A stretch of DNA of 64,000 nucleotides from Deinandra increscens subsp. villosa (taxonomy: Eukaryota > Streptophyta > Magnoliopsida > Asterales > Asteraceae), in contig JBCNJP010000019.1 in NCBI GenBank assembly GCA_039602395.1, positions 454,265 to 518,264 of the forward strand, given 5' to 3'. How positions within the stretch are numbered: position 1 is the stretch's first letter; each line of letters starts with the position of its first letter. A model generated the notes under the pieces. The model searched no databases, was not told where the DNA came from, and saw only the letters and a list, made by a program, of their open reading frames with translations. Shown here in pieces: positions 35,397 to 47,906 of the stretch. A program made the position numbers and the translations under genes.

Positions 35397-36191
35397 CGTA
35401 GTTTAAACTAAATTGGTATTTAATCATATCAAGTAATTTCTCGTCTGGTTCAGATCGAACTGTGAAACCGACTGGTTAGAGGACTGAACGCCGCAATCCT
35501 GCTTAGAAACAAAAATAATTACAAAAAATAACAATAATTATAACATTAATTTTATATATTTTTTTAGCAAAACACTAAATTTTTATAAATACGAAGGCTT
35601 AATATAAAAAAAAACCACCTTCCTAATTAATGAAAAATTAAACACAAATAAACATTTTGATAACTAAACACTATGACCAAAAATAAAAAATAAAAAACAG
35701 TTAAAAATTACGCCCAAAAAATAAGGTTGTAAAAACGGTCCCTATAAAAATTAAAAAAATAATTAAACGTTTACCTGGTTTGTTTCGGGAACCCACCTTG
35801 GATCAGAGGAAAAAGAGTCTCCACCGAATATAAAATCGTAATACGACATCGGTTATATAATTTAAGAAAAAAAACCCACGAAAGAGAAGGAGGAATAGGA
35901 CTTGAACGGCAAATGGAAAGTTTGAGGATTTAAATAGGACTTGAACCGGGTGGATTAGCCAAAACAGGGCGGTTTGGTGTCGTGTCGCAACCCCATTAAA
36001 TCTACCACCTAAACCGCCCCGGTTCACTCAAACCGGCCCAATTCCAACCTCGTATTCCTAACTCTGATATGAAAAGACAGTTTTGTTTTTTTCGAACCGG
36101 CCCGATTCGTCCAATCAGTTCCGGTTTAAGGTGTGAATTTCAGAGATGGAGTGTCTGTATAGCAAGTCCCAAACCAAATAGTTTTTAAAAA

Positions 36192-37297
36192 GGAAAATTG
36201 GCCCATATTAATCCCAGTTATCCTAGTTTGGCCGATAATAATCCCAGTTTTGATTTTTCCCTACAATAATCCTTGTTATTAACTCATTGGCCTATATTGA
36301 ACCGCCGTTAACTATACACTAACTCAGTTAGTGTGAGGGACTGTTTTGTAATTTCTTAAAATGAGGAACTGATTTTTATAAATTCTTAAAACCTATAACT
36401 TTTAGAGAGAGATATCTTAAAAATAAGTCAACTAGCTAGGCTTATCAAGCTATACTGGTGTTACAAAAAAAAAACTGGAGTTGAGGAAGAAGGTTGAAAG
36501 GCTGAAGAAATCTCTTAAAGATGTTAGAATTTACAAGTTATCATCTGAACGTTGCAACAATATAATAACTTAATGCAACAAAAAAAAAACTACTTGAAGA
36601 ACGACTTAAAAATCTGATTCAGAATTTCAAGATACTTGATAATTTGAAAGAAGAAAGTAAAAAAAAAGAAAAAAGCATGAGGTAAACACCTTCATGGATT
36701 TCTCATGGTAGAATAGCCGTACGTGTTGACCATTGCACCGATGGTAGAATTTGTGATCACCAATTAATATAATAACTTTGTTCTTTGTGGTGCTTTTCCA
36801 TGTACACTCCAAGCAACAATTCAAAAATGAAACAAATCTTTAACTTGAATTCAGCCTTGCTCCATGTGCAAAGCAAAATATATTCTAACTTCAATAGTCA
36901 AACAAAGCTCCACATGAATGTGGAAAACCAATTACAATGTTAAAATTGGATCGAAGAAGAAACTCAAAAAAAAAAAAAATGTCGTAGAACTGAGGTGCCG
37001 GCAAATCTCAGATGGGGGCGACGAGGACTGGAGCTAACGGTGGTAGTTTAATTTTTACAATTAAGACTGATCTCTCTCTCTTTAAAATAATTAGGTTTTA
37101 AAAAATTATAAAAATCAGTCTCTTAATTTTAAGAAATTACAAAAACAGTTCCTAACACTAACTGAGTTAGTGTATAGTTAACGGTGGTTCAATATAAGCC
37201 AGTTAGTTAATAACTGGGATTATTGTAGGGAAAAATCAAAACTGGGATTATTCTCGGCCAAACTAGGATAACTGGGATTAATATGAGCCAATTTTCC
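36192..37297. mobile_element. Non-autonomous Mutator-type element, long TIRs
   Basis: 1106 bp with 9-bp direct flanks TTTTAAAAA (36183-36191 and 37298-37306) and terminal inverted repeats of roughly 200 bp. Both ends start GGAAAATTGGC and continue through ATTAATCCCAGTTATCCTAG, GGCCGATAATAATCCCAG (right copy GAGAATAATCCC) and the GTTAACTATACACTAACTC stretch. The interior has a short coiled-coil-like reading on + near 36475-36530 (LRKKVERLKKSLKDV) but no intact ORF. The TSD is low-complexity and therefore weaker evidence than the TIRs. Confidence 0.8.
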
Positions 37298-37554
37298 TTT
37301 TAAAAATAACTTATTAATGTTAAACAATTTAAAAAACAAATTATAAGTCAACCAACACTTATAAACCATATTTTTAAAACTAAACTAAATAGAGCAATAT
37401 CTATCTCAAATCTTCGATAAATCCAACAAACCAAATTAAAATAACTTAAAGATTACTAAAAACTCATGTGGGGTTGGAAGGAATTTTGACTGATATGATG
37501 CAGATGCAAAGTAAAAGTATGCAACTGGAATCAGTGATCGTCGGAGTTGGCAGG

Positions 37555-40500
37555 ATGTCGTCGCATTTGCTCCATCTTCAGTTGCCTCCGACGTTACGGT
37601 GGCCGTCGCAGCGATCTTCTTCCTGCCGAATCAAACCACTACTGAGGACTTGCTGTTCGACGGATTTAACACCTCATTATCCAATATCACCAAATCATAC
37701 TTCTGATGCTTCGCCGCATCCTCTCACTTATAGTAACTCGAGTCTCCGATGTGTAAAGGTCAGATCAAGTTTCAATTTCCCCTTAATTTCTCCCTCCGAT
37801 CAATGGGGCAACTGGACTGCTCTCTTTTCCATAGGCGCCATTGGTAGCTGGTAATCTCTCCTCTCTCGATTATATTCCATTTCACCACGGATTTTAAGTT
37901 ACGTCGTAAATAAACTCATCAGAAGATGATACTGAATAGAATACTCACCTCGTTTTGACAATTAATTAAGGTCCGAGAAGACAACGATTGGGAACATGTT
38001 AAGCGGAGCATTGATGAGCACATTGATTGGACTTGTGGCTAGTAATTTGGGGATTATTTCCAGTGAAGCCAAGGCTTATCCCATCGTATTGGAGTATTTG
38101 TTACCATTAGCTGTTCCCCTGTTGTTGTTTAGAGCAGATATGTTTCGAGTTTTTAGGTCAACTGGGAAGCTGCTTTTGGCTTTCTTGATTGGATCAGGTA
38201 ACCTAACACCTTGTTGGTAAACTCATTATTATTATTATCTATATATGAACCTCAGTTATGATCCAGACCCAAGTGGTTCACATATAATGATTTTTTTAAT
38301 GTTGCCATGATCAAATGAACATCATAATTGCATGATATATAGAGGTACAACACAGGAGATTTTTTAATGGACATTCCTTTTCTAAATTCATGCCTTTTAT
38401 TATTAGATTGTCAAATCTATATCTTCTAACAGATACCTTCAAATTGAAACAGCTTCAAGCCTTTTCAATATCTATGTTACAACAGATTTCCACTATTACT
38501 TTTGATTTTATTTACACATGCACCTGATTCATCTTTTCTTTTAATAGTGGCAACAACAATTGGAACGGTTGTGGCTTATTGGATGGTTCCGATGCGACCA
38601 CTTGGCCAAGAAGGCTGGAAAATAGCTGCTGCTCTAATGGGTAGACATATTGGTGGAGGTAATGAACTAAGAAATCTTCTATGTTTACCTTGGTTTTAAT
38701 AGACGGGAGATGCTCCCTTTTAAGTTCTCAAAAGCGAGGCGCGAGTCAAAGGTGATAGCCTCACGTTCGCTAGTCATCTGATATTAAATAAAGTACTTGT
38801 AAATAATTTTAACAGGCAACTGTTCACAAGTACTTTAATTTTAACAGAAAACAGCTGGTTATAATGCTATTTCAAAAGGTGACTGTTGACAATTTAATAA
38901 TTACTGGATAACAGTTTAATTCAACAATTTAACACCTAATATTCCAACAACCATATGTGATTAAAAGTTAACAGCTGATTAACAGCTTATCAAATTTAAA
39001 AGCCAATTCATTAAGCAGCACATACCTACATTCATAGAATGAAAATAAAAAAGGAAAACTAAAATAATCAGTTAGATAGACTACAAAATTAGGATCATCA
39101 GAAGATCAAATCATATATCAAGTGAGCATATATAGGTTATAAAAGAATCACTATCTGCAAGGGAGGCAGCATATCATACATACTATATGATAAGGCCAGA
39201 GAACAAACTTATGCATAAAAAAAGAAGTACCACAAGAAGACTGTTAACAAGAAAAAAAAGGAGCCGGGCTGGGCTGGCGTGCCTTATACACAAAGCGCCT
39301 AAAGCGACAACTCTGGCAAAAGGCGACCGCCTCAACCCGCTTCATATCCTCTGAAGTGATTTCGAGAACGCCTCGCACCGAGGCAAACTCTTTTGTACCT
39401 AAGATATCTACATTTGTAAATCATAACTAACTAGGGTGTTATGAATATTAGGAACTCCTGGTGGTATGCTAATTGTGTTATGCCTTTACTTTGGCTTGCT
39501 TTCTGCTTTGCATATTGTTAACAAATTTCTTATTTCTGATACTTTGTAGCTGTGAATTATGTTGCCATTGCTGAAGCCCTACAAATTACTCCTTCAGTTT
39601 TAGCTGCTGGCCTAGCTGCTGATAATGTTATCTGTGCAGTATATTTTACAACATTGTTTGCACTGGCTGCTAAAATCCCTGCTGAGAGTTCAGCATCAAC
39701 TACTGGTTTGTTATGATTCCAGTTTCAAGCTTGTTAATTATAATCTGTCTTGTGGACCAAATGAAAGTCCCTTGACAGAATATGTTTTTTTTGGAACCTT
39801 TTCCCTCTATTATCGCAACCATATACACAGCATAGTGGTTTATCATCTCTTTATGTTTGCTTTAGGTTTCATTATTTTGTAACATGTTCTCATTTCTTAT
39901 TGATAGATGTTGAAGAGGAAGTAAAATCAGAATCTGGGAGCAAACTTCCGTTGCTGCAGTCTGCAACAGCCCTTGCTGTATCTTTTGCCATCTGTAAACT
40001 TGGCAGTTTTGTAACAAAATATTTTGCAATTCAAGGTGGAATTCTTCCAGCTGTTACAGCTATTGTTGTTGTTTTAGCAACTGCATTCCCAAAGCAGTTT
40101 ACTCACCTTGCACCTGCCGGTGAGGTCATGGCTTTGATTCTAATGCAGGTTGTTCGTTCAACTTCTTACTAATCTTCCATACTTGTAATGTAGTTTTTCT
40201 AATATTAAGTAGTTCTTTGGCATGATAACAGTCTCCTAAGTCCTATCTGACCAAAATGTTAGTATAATCTGCATAGATTGCCTGTTTCTTCTTAATTTCT
40301 TATCTGCAGACATATAAGTCTACTTCTCAGGATTGATAATCACAAACAAATATACACAGTAATAATCGCAATTAACCAAGAACCAGTAATACTATTTATG
40401 TGGTCAACAATGGGAGGGTTAGGTAACGGGTTCAAAACGGGTTCATGTTGAAATGAATCTTTTTTTTATTGCAGGTCAAAATGGGTCAGTGAGGTTTACA

Positions 40501-41042
40501 TGTGGATACTGTTTTTTTATTTTCTAATTTTTTAAACAACTAATTTCTTAAATGTGATTGCAAAAAGTTTATTTGTAAAATAAAACAATTAATGTAATGA
40601 AACAAAAAGATATTGGGTGACCTTTAGCACATAATCCACCTTAGTGGAGTTTTGACCTGTTTGGCTGTTCAACCCATTCCATTGATGTAAAATATAACTG
40701 AAATGGGGTAATTTTCAGGTATTTTTCACTGTTGTTGGTGCAAGTGGGAACTTGTGGAATGTGATAAGCACAGCACCCAGCATATTCTTATTTGCTCTGG
40801 TCCAGCTGGCAATTCATCTAGCAGTTATTTTAGGTTTAGGAAAGGTGTTTGGATTTGAGCTGAGGCTATTGTTGTTGGCATCAAATGCAAATGTTGGAGG
40901 GCCTACAACAGCTTGTGGAATGGCCACAGCCAAAGGATGGAGTTCATTGGTTGTTCCTTCAATTCTTGCTGGCATTTTTGGCATTTCAATTGCTACTTTT
41001 CTGGGTGTTGCTTTCGGAGCTAAAGTCCTGCAGTACATGTAA
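37555..41042 (+). CDS. DUF819 plastid membrane protein, copy A
   Basis: Predicted multi-pass membrane protein of the DUF819 (YjcL-like) family, probably in a chloroplast envelope; the transported substrate or activity is not established. Exons: 37555-37850, 37971-38197, 38548-38658, 39550-39705, 39907-40148, 40719-41042; 451 residues. About 75 N-terminal residues are Ser/Arg-rich and acid-poor (MSSHLLHLQLPP), fitting a transit peptide. Conserved blocks: SPSDQWGNWTALFSIGAIGSW, LPLAVPLLLFRADM, LGQEGWKIAAALMG, AAGLAADNVICAVYF, SASTT then a D/E-rich loop, GASGNLWNVI and LLLASNANVGGPTTACGMA. At least eight hydrophobic helices. Starts further upstream (37468) are possible; 37555 aligns with copy B. 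Intron 3 (38659-39549) is the largest and contains a GC-richer GCGAGGCGCGAG-type insert of unclear origin. Confidence 0.9.
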
Positions 41043-41830
41043 ACAAGTTTTGGTGCTAAAGTCCGTCCTTTAATAACTCAACAGAAAATGTGTAACATGT
41101 CCTAGCACTCCTGATTTTCTAAGAATTTTGTTATTTTCTTTTTATTCTAACATTTAACAGTTAGATATTGTATCATTGATGTTCTTAAAACAAACTATAA
41201 ATGTAAGCTCAAGTCGATACAGTGTCTCAAGCTCGAATAAGCTTCTGTTTTGAAGATTGAGTTCATCTCAACTCGATTATCAGTATAATAATATTGATAA
41301 AAATCAGTATTAGCCGAGTAGTTCAGGGGTGGAGCCTAAAGAATCTTTGACTACATACTTCTGTTAGGGGCCGGGCCTCTATTTTCACACCACTTGAATT
41401 CCAATCTCATGTTGGTGACAATTTACCAACACATTGGACAGACGTCTGGATTAAGGTTTGCTAGAAAAAACCTTATCCGCCTTTCATATAACTGTTTAGT
41501 AATTCTTTGGATGACGGTTGAATTAGGACTGTTAGAGTGGAGCCCTCTACCTCGTTGGATAGCCGACTAGGTGTGATTTAACAAAGAAAAAGAAGTGACG
41601 TGACATTAGATTTTATGGTATCACTTTCTATGCTTATGCTGCTTCCTATTAAGATAGATCTTAAAAATAGTTTTCAATTTTGTAAAACTCGACAAAAATC
41701 CAACGAGCAGAAAATGTAAATTGATGAATAAAGTTAACAATAACCATAACAATAAACTGTCTGGCCAGTATCAACCTCGGCCTCATCGTTGGTTGCAAAG
41801 GGAGGCAAAGAGCTTGTCTCACCACCATCA
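41043..41830. other. Spacer between the two DUF819 genes
   Basis: Holds the 3' flank of copy A and the upstream region of copy B. A + strand reading from 41789 would extend copy B by 14 residues but is not favoured. 41330-41560 has retro-tail-like moderate-complexity sequence; nothing is identified. Confidence 0.5.
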
Positions 41831-44800
41831 ATGGCGTCATTGCTAACGGCCGCTGGGACGTCATTTCGGCTACCCTGCCGCCAATATTACACACATTCGT
41901 TAATCTCAAATTCTAAACCTCTACAACCGTCTCTTCTGTGTCCTTCGGGACGTTTTTTCGTCAATACTTGTCGCTTTTCATCATCACCTATTAATTTCAA
42001 TCGGTGTGTGGTAGTTGCTAGGTCTAATTTGAATTTCCCTCTGATCTCGCCTGATGACCATTGGGGCACATGGACTGCTCTCTTCGCCACCGGTGCTTTC
42101 GGTCTCTGGTAATCTATTTCTCTCTTTCCATTCCATTGCTCATCTATTAGTTCGTTGACTTTTGAGATTTGAAATTGCTGAATTTATACATGATTTTGAT
42201 TGTTCGCTGACTTTTAAGAACATGAGATTTGTAATTGTTGACCTTATTCATGCGTTTGATTACTTTTAATTGACTTTGGCCATCCCTAACTAAATACATA
42301 CACTGTGAATATCTATCTAATTAAAGGTCCGAGAGAACCAAGATTGGTAGAATGATTAGTGCTGCACTGGTGAGCATCTTGTTGGGGCTTGCAGCAAGTA
42401 ATATGGGGATTATTCCTCACGAAGCAAGTGCTTACTCTGTTGTGATGGAATTCCTTCTACCTTTGACTATCCCATTAATGTTGTTCAGAGCTGATATGCG
42501 AGATGTGATCAAATCAACCGGCAATCTCCTCTTGGCTTTTATAATCGGCTCAGGTCTTGTTTCTCCTCATATGGACCATAATCATCCGTTTATCATAAGT
42601 CTCTTATATCAGAATCGAATGCTGAAATTTCAGTCTTTGTACATGTATATAAGAAGATTCTAATGGTCTGTTCAATATTTTGTAATCGACTCTAGGACCA
42701 TGAGTCTAATGGTCCTCATGTCAGCTTTCGATGATCCAAAGAGTCTGACATGCATGTTTTTGGATCTCATTTTTAAGCTGTCTGCATGGTGGAATAGGTC
42801 TAAATGCTCGGAGTGGTGCAAGAACGAGAGAAATCATGTATAGTATAAACATTGTAAGTAGCTTTACTAGTTTACTACACTGTTGGTCACCAGGAAGTAA
42901 GTTAATATGAAAATAAAGTGATGAATCACTAGAAGCAAGGTGTTATTTTCTCATGGCCCTAAAATCACATTTAACACATTCAAGAATGGATTTTGATATT
43001 TAATGAATAGTGTAAGTGATCCATACACAATCTGCATCATTCGAGATTCCTTATTAAGACTCTGTATATCATCCTTCCTGGAGGGAAAATTTACTTAATT
43101 TCTTGTTGAACATATATTGTCTTTCTGATTTTATGTTTCGTATAATGTGGCAGTTGCAACCTTAGTTGGAACGCTAGTAGCGTTTCTGATTGTTCCCATG
43201 AGATCACTTGGTCAAGATAGTTGGAAGATTGCTTCTGCTCTTATGGCTAGCTACATAGGAGGAGGTAACTAATCGTGGTTACCATGGCTGTAGTGTATAT
43301 TTACAATAAGTAAAGAAAGTAACCAGAAAAAGGAAATACAAAAGCGACCGGTTACTTCTTCATTTGAACATTAGGCACTAAAAAGATGTTGCATACCACC
43401 ATCCTACGGTGAGGGCTTGACTATATTTTGTTTATATTTGTAGCTATAAACTATGTTGCAGTTTCAGACGCACTTGCTGTTTCTCCATCTGTTATTGCAG
43501 CTGGTGTAGCTGCAGACAATGTTGTTTGTGCAGTTTATTTTATGGTGTTGTTTGCATTAGGCTCTAAACTTCCTGCAGAGGCTTCAACATCAAGCAAGGG
43601 TTAGTATAATGTATTTGCTGTCATTTTACAACCACTTAATGGTTTTCATGTTATCTTTGTACCGTTAACTTATGTCAAATTGGCAGATACAGTTCATAAT
43701 TTGGACTCAGGTTCTGGAGACAATTTACCCGTGCTACAGACGGCTACTGCACTTGCTGTTTCTTTTGCAATCTGCAAATGTGCCACACATATAATTCAAA
43801 TGTTAAAGATTCAGGGTGGTAATCTTCCAGCAATAACTGCAACCGTTGTGATTTTGGCAACTTTGCTACCGAAACAGATTGGTTACCTTGCACCTGCTGG
43901 TGATGCAATCGCTGCCATTTCAATTCAGGTACTTCAACTCTTTAAGAGAATCTTTCTTTCCCTTTTTTCTGTAGGCGGCAGTTTCAACCTGTATAAAAAT
44001 AAAACGAGACAGGTTGCCTCGAAGTGGCCTAAAGTGTTGTTTTGTAATCATGTATAATACATTAGTTATCTAAATTTAAAGAAAAAAGGAACAAAGGTGT
44101 TGATTTTATAATATACAACCCAACCAGTATTACCCGCCCACCCCTGTATTCCTACCGTTAGTTATATCTTAACAAAGCCGTTTCAGCCCCGCAAGTTGGG
44201 CGTCTGTTAAACCCCACTGATGCCCCCATTGGGGATGGTTTGACACATTTTATTCAGAGTAGAGCGGGCATTTCTACCCATTTATATGGAAACATGTAAA
44301 TTTGATCTTATTGCTACCGAGTTAACGCTAAAAAGGAAGCAGGTCAAACAAATGAATTTGTGTTGGTGGGTCAGTGCAAGTTTATAATCCAAGAATCTGT
44401 TTTGACCTGAACCGTACCCCTACCGGACCCATATATAAATATATCATAGGGATCCAAATTTGCTTGCACAAGTTACAACTCACAAAGAGGCTCGGGTACA
44501 TGGTCCATAACTTAGTATTTTGATGACAGGTATTTTTTGCGGTATTGGGTGCGAGTGGGAGTGTATGGAACGTTATCAATGTGGCGCCTAGCATCTTTAT
44601 ATTTGCATTTATACAAGTAACAGTGCATCTTGTTGTGATACTTGGACTAGGAAAGCTACTGAATTTAGATCTAAAACTACTACTTGTAGCATCAAATGCT
44701 AACATAGGAGGCCCCACAACAGCATCTGGGATGGCAACAGCCAAAGGCTGGGGCTCTTTGGTAGTTCCTGGAATTCTTGTGGGTATATTTGGAATTTCAG

Positions 44801-44853
44801 TCGCAACATACATTGCATATTTCTTCGGCATTTTTGTTCTAAAAAGAATGTAG
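41831..44853 (+). CDS. DUF819 plastid membrane protein, copy B
   Basis: Tandem paralogue of copy A. Exons: 41831-42108, 42327-42553, 43154-43264, 43444-43599, 43687-43928, 44530-44853; 445 residues. Exons 2-6 are 227, 111, 156, 242 and 324 bp, exactly as in copy A; only exon 1, which encodes the transit-like N-terminus (MASLLTAAGTSFRLP), differs in length. The same core motifs appear: SPDDHWGTWTALFATGAFGLW, LPLTIPLMLFRADM, AAGVAADNVVCAVYF, GASGSVWNVI and LLVASNANIGGPTTASGMA. The loop between exons 4 and 5 (DTVHNLDSGSGDNLP) is the most divergent from copy A. Both copies are intact, so both are probably functional. Symbol withheld because the family has no settled name. Confidence 0.9.
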
Positions 44854-45172
44854 TTTTGTGATGTTATATATACTAGTATACCAATAGCCCAAGTGGATGG
44901 ATCATTTGAGAACCAGTTGGTTTTCTGAACTTTTAGAAACCATTTTGAGCCACTAATTATATTTAAAGAACCCCCCTCCCAATGAATTTGAGTGCCCCCT
45001 GAATAGTTCTATGTATCTATTAAACTAAACAATAGTTTTGTTCCTTTATTGTAATTATGCTATTCTTTAGTACTTGTATCTTGTACATATATATACGATT
45101 ATGTAGGGAGAATTTCATATATATCCTTATAAACTTTCAAAATATCATATAGTCATATATACCCATCAAAAA
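44854..45172. other. Spacer with half of an E8/E9-type element
   Basis: 44897-45000 reads GGATCATTTGAGAACCAG...GAGCCACTAATTATA, matching one arm of E8/E9. The second arm is missing. No gene. Confidence 0.5.
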
Positions 45173-45181
45173 GTTTAACAT

Positions 45182-45367
45182 GGGGGAGGTTCATTTGAGA
45201 ACTATTTGGTTTTGAGAACTTTTAAAAACTAATCTCAGCCACTAATTATATATAAGAAAATCCCCTCCATGATTTTGAGTGGTCCCCCCCCCCCCCCCCC
45301 CAAAAAAAAAAAAAAAAATTTAGTGGATGAGATTAGTCATCAAAAGTTCTCATTTTAACCTAACCCA
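45182..45367. mobile_element. E8/E9-family element outside a TA tract
   Basis: 186 bp. The left end is GGGGGAGGTTCATTTGAGAA; the right end on the opposite strand is TGGGTTAGGTTAAAATGAGA. It is flanked by gtttaacat (45173-45181) and ctttaacat (45368-45376), a 9-bp direct repeat with one mismatch. The loop contains 18 C followed by 17 A. Unlike E8 and E9 it is not in a (TA)n tract. Confidence 0.7.
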
Positions 45368-45469
45368 CTTTAACATAACATATATATCATTCTTTTAATT
45401 ATATATAGCTTTCTCCCAACCCTGATACAATCACAGTTTACGATCAATCTAGCCTTTATGGCCATATTT

Positions 45470-46893
45470 GGGGCGTGAACTTAATGTCTGAAAAAGTGAA
45501 GTTAATTGGTCGGCATGCAACAAAGTAAAGGTGAAGGAGAGTGTTTTTCCTAGCGGGATTGGGCAGCCGGAGTTGGGTGTGAAACTAATTGGGGGTGTTG
45601 TTAGCCGGGATGCAGGTTTCATCAGCAGTTTAGCTGTAAAAAAGAGCAGCTAGCATATTGGATCCAATGAGATGCCCCCCCCCCCTCGCTTGCGGGATCC
45701 TCAATGCGAGTTCCTCTTGCTTTGCTCATGTATGGGGGTTGCTAAGTTGTTGTTTGGCCTCTGAACGTGTCAACCTATGTTTGTTGGGGAAACTGTTTCT
45801 CTTTTTGACAAGGGCCTCCCGGAAGCGATTGAGGACATTGTGGTTTGCAGGGATCCGTTTTTCGGGGATTTTTAATGGAGGTTGGCATCCCTCCGAACTT
45901 GTTTGGGAGGTATAGGCCTATACTCGTCTGAAGATGTTTCTACATATGCCTTTGTGGCATCGAGGGCACAATCGTGGAGTTTACAGGACCACATTCTTCG
46001 GGATTGCGGTATTTTCGGATTAGATTCTGGTTATGTATATGCGTTGGATTGCATGCGCAACTCCTTTCATGATTTTGATCTTGGCGGATTCGCTAATAAG
46101 GACCCCCCCCCCCCCCTAAACCCCCGAATGCTTTGGCGAGTGCTCTATACAGTAAAATCGTCCAGAGTTTAGGAGAGAAATTTGACTTATCTTCTCGGCA
46201 AAAAGCCGTGCTTGAATGTCTTCGGGCTCCTGACAATCATTCACATTGAAGGGTTAGGTCAACACATGTCTGTAGTGGAGTATTGAGCTATCCTTAAGTA
46301 TCGGTTAATGATCCATTTGTATCCAATATATGAGCCCTGTCCGGTTTGCCGCACGGTTTGTTTAGATAAATTTGGGGAGCATGCGATGCATTGCAGCATG
46401 CATGATTTGGTTAGAGATGTTCTTTGTGATGTGCTCAAACAGGCAGGGATCTCAGCTAAAAAGGAAGCCCTTGTTAACTTTTTGACGGATCCGCTCGAAG
46501 GAAGGTCTTCTCTACGGCCAGCTGACGTCCTTGTGTTCGGATGGGCGGGTGGGAAACACACGTGTGTAAACCCTACAGGAGTATCCCCTCTTGTGAGCTT
46601 AGGGACAATGGTTTCGTTGCTGGCCAAGCTGTGTTAAAGGCGGAATCAAGCAAAGACACTAAACACGAGAAAACCTGTTTAGAAAATCAACATGTGTTTA
46701 TCCCGTTTGCGTTCGATACATTTGGGTCCCTGGCCCCCGAGACAGTGGGGTTCCTTAATAGGGTTCAGCGGGTTGTGCACCACAATTCATCAACCCCTAA
46801 AAATCATAACATTGTTTTAAGTAGGATCAGTTTTACTATCCAAAAGAAGGTTGCGACGCAGCTTGTTGTTCGTTTACCTGGTACGTTATTGTA
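45470..46893 (+). pseudogene. 5'-truncated reverse-transcriptase-like retroelement ORF
   Basis: Broken coding sequence of the C-terminal part of a widespread plant reverse-transcriptase-like ORF. Pieces in order: LGGIGLYSSEDVSTYAFVAS and QSWSLQDHILRDCGI (45895-46010), then CPVCRTVCLDKFGEHAMHC, DLVRDVLCDVLKQAGISAKK, VNFLTDPLEGRSSLRPADV and GWAGGKHTCVNPTGVSPLV (46335-46600), then a frameshift into FVAGQAVLKAESSKDTKHEK, FIPFAFDTFG, LNRVQRVVHH and ATQLVVRLPGTLL (46610-46893). A zinc-knuckle-like C-x2-C...H-x4-H-C is visible. The polymerase domain is absent. C-runs at 45675 and 46103 sit in the frame and may be sequencing errors. Confidence 0.75.
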
Positions 46894-46905
46894 ATTTGAT
46901 CCTAA

Positions 46906-47906
46906 TCTTCCTACTCTAATAAACAATTACAATTGTTGACACTTGTCAACACTAGAATCATTCTCACACAATTTTTCCCTCCCAAATCTAATCCCTAATG
47001 AATTCTTTTTTACGAAATTATATCCCTTATAATCATGATATATTTTTATTTAATTATATTTATGGAATTATGACAATCATATATCAATTTACATCTAATT
47101 TTTATTTAAAATTCTTTTTTAAACTATTATTATTTTCATTTAATAAATATTTAAAAAACTTATAAAATACCAATAGACATTTATTTACCGTGTTTTTCAA
47201 ATATAATTGAGCAAATCATATTTAATATTATAACTAATGAATAACTAATATTGTTTTACAAATTTAATAAACATTGTGGATGATACTATTTATAGAGAAA
47301 TCCGTAAACAATAAAATTTATGTTCATAATATCCAATATTAAATAGTTTTTCTATCATATCAAATGATCCATGTTCATTAAAATTGGAAATTTTAAACAT
47401 CATGACTAATACAATTGTACGTTATCTAATATATACCAAGATAATTTTTTTTATTGATTTAACATTATAATATTCTAATTATACTTTAGACTTTATACTC
47501 AACAATTAAAAAATGTTCATTATAATTTTGATGAAATTTTATACTCACCTAACTTTCTATCGAGACTTAAATTCTCAAGTTTGTCAAATCATAAGTTAGT
47601 GTTAGTCGCTATTCAAGGTTGGATTGTTTTTCTAACAACCATTTTTAAAGATGATCATGTTTATGTTGTATTTTTTCCAAATATACAAGTAGAGACATGC
47701 TCTAAATATTTTTTTATGAAGAAGATAAAGTCACCAATACCATATTATGAATTATAACTTTATTAAATGTAATGTAATACGTTATTCGGGTAATAAAATG
47801 AGTATGCATGAATTATCATTTATATATATTTTCTAATGATTTAACCCGTATAACCCTTTACCAAAAAAAATGATTTAACCCGTATAACATACGGGTTCTA
47901 TCCTAG
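46906..47906 (+). mobile_element. Non-autonomous Helitron
   Basis: The 3' end is diagnostic: hairpin AACCCGTATAACATACGGGTT (stem 9, loop 3; 47877-47897), then CTATC and CTAG, followed by host T. The likely 5' end is TCTTCCTACTCTAATAAAC at 46906 after host A, with the TTGACACTTGTCAA word typical of plant Helitron heads. About 1.0 kb, very AT-rich, no ORF. Inserted right after the retroelement ORF stop. The 5' boundary is less certain than the 3' end. Confidence 0.75.

Larger units (their letters stand above)
33961..36180. other. Probable old transposon around the PB1-like remnant
   Basis: Both flanks of the pseudogene are littered with AAACCGGCCCGGTTC-type words (34380-34730 and 35940-36125) in both orientations, suggesting sub-terminal repeats of one element. 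I could not fix its ends. Confidence 0.4.

Noticed and set aside
38700..39430. GC-richer GCGAGGCGCGAG / GGCGACCGCC segment in DUF819-A intron 3, suspected hAT
   Set aside because: Could not find matching ends or a target duplication.
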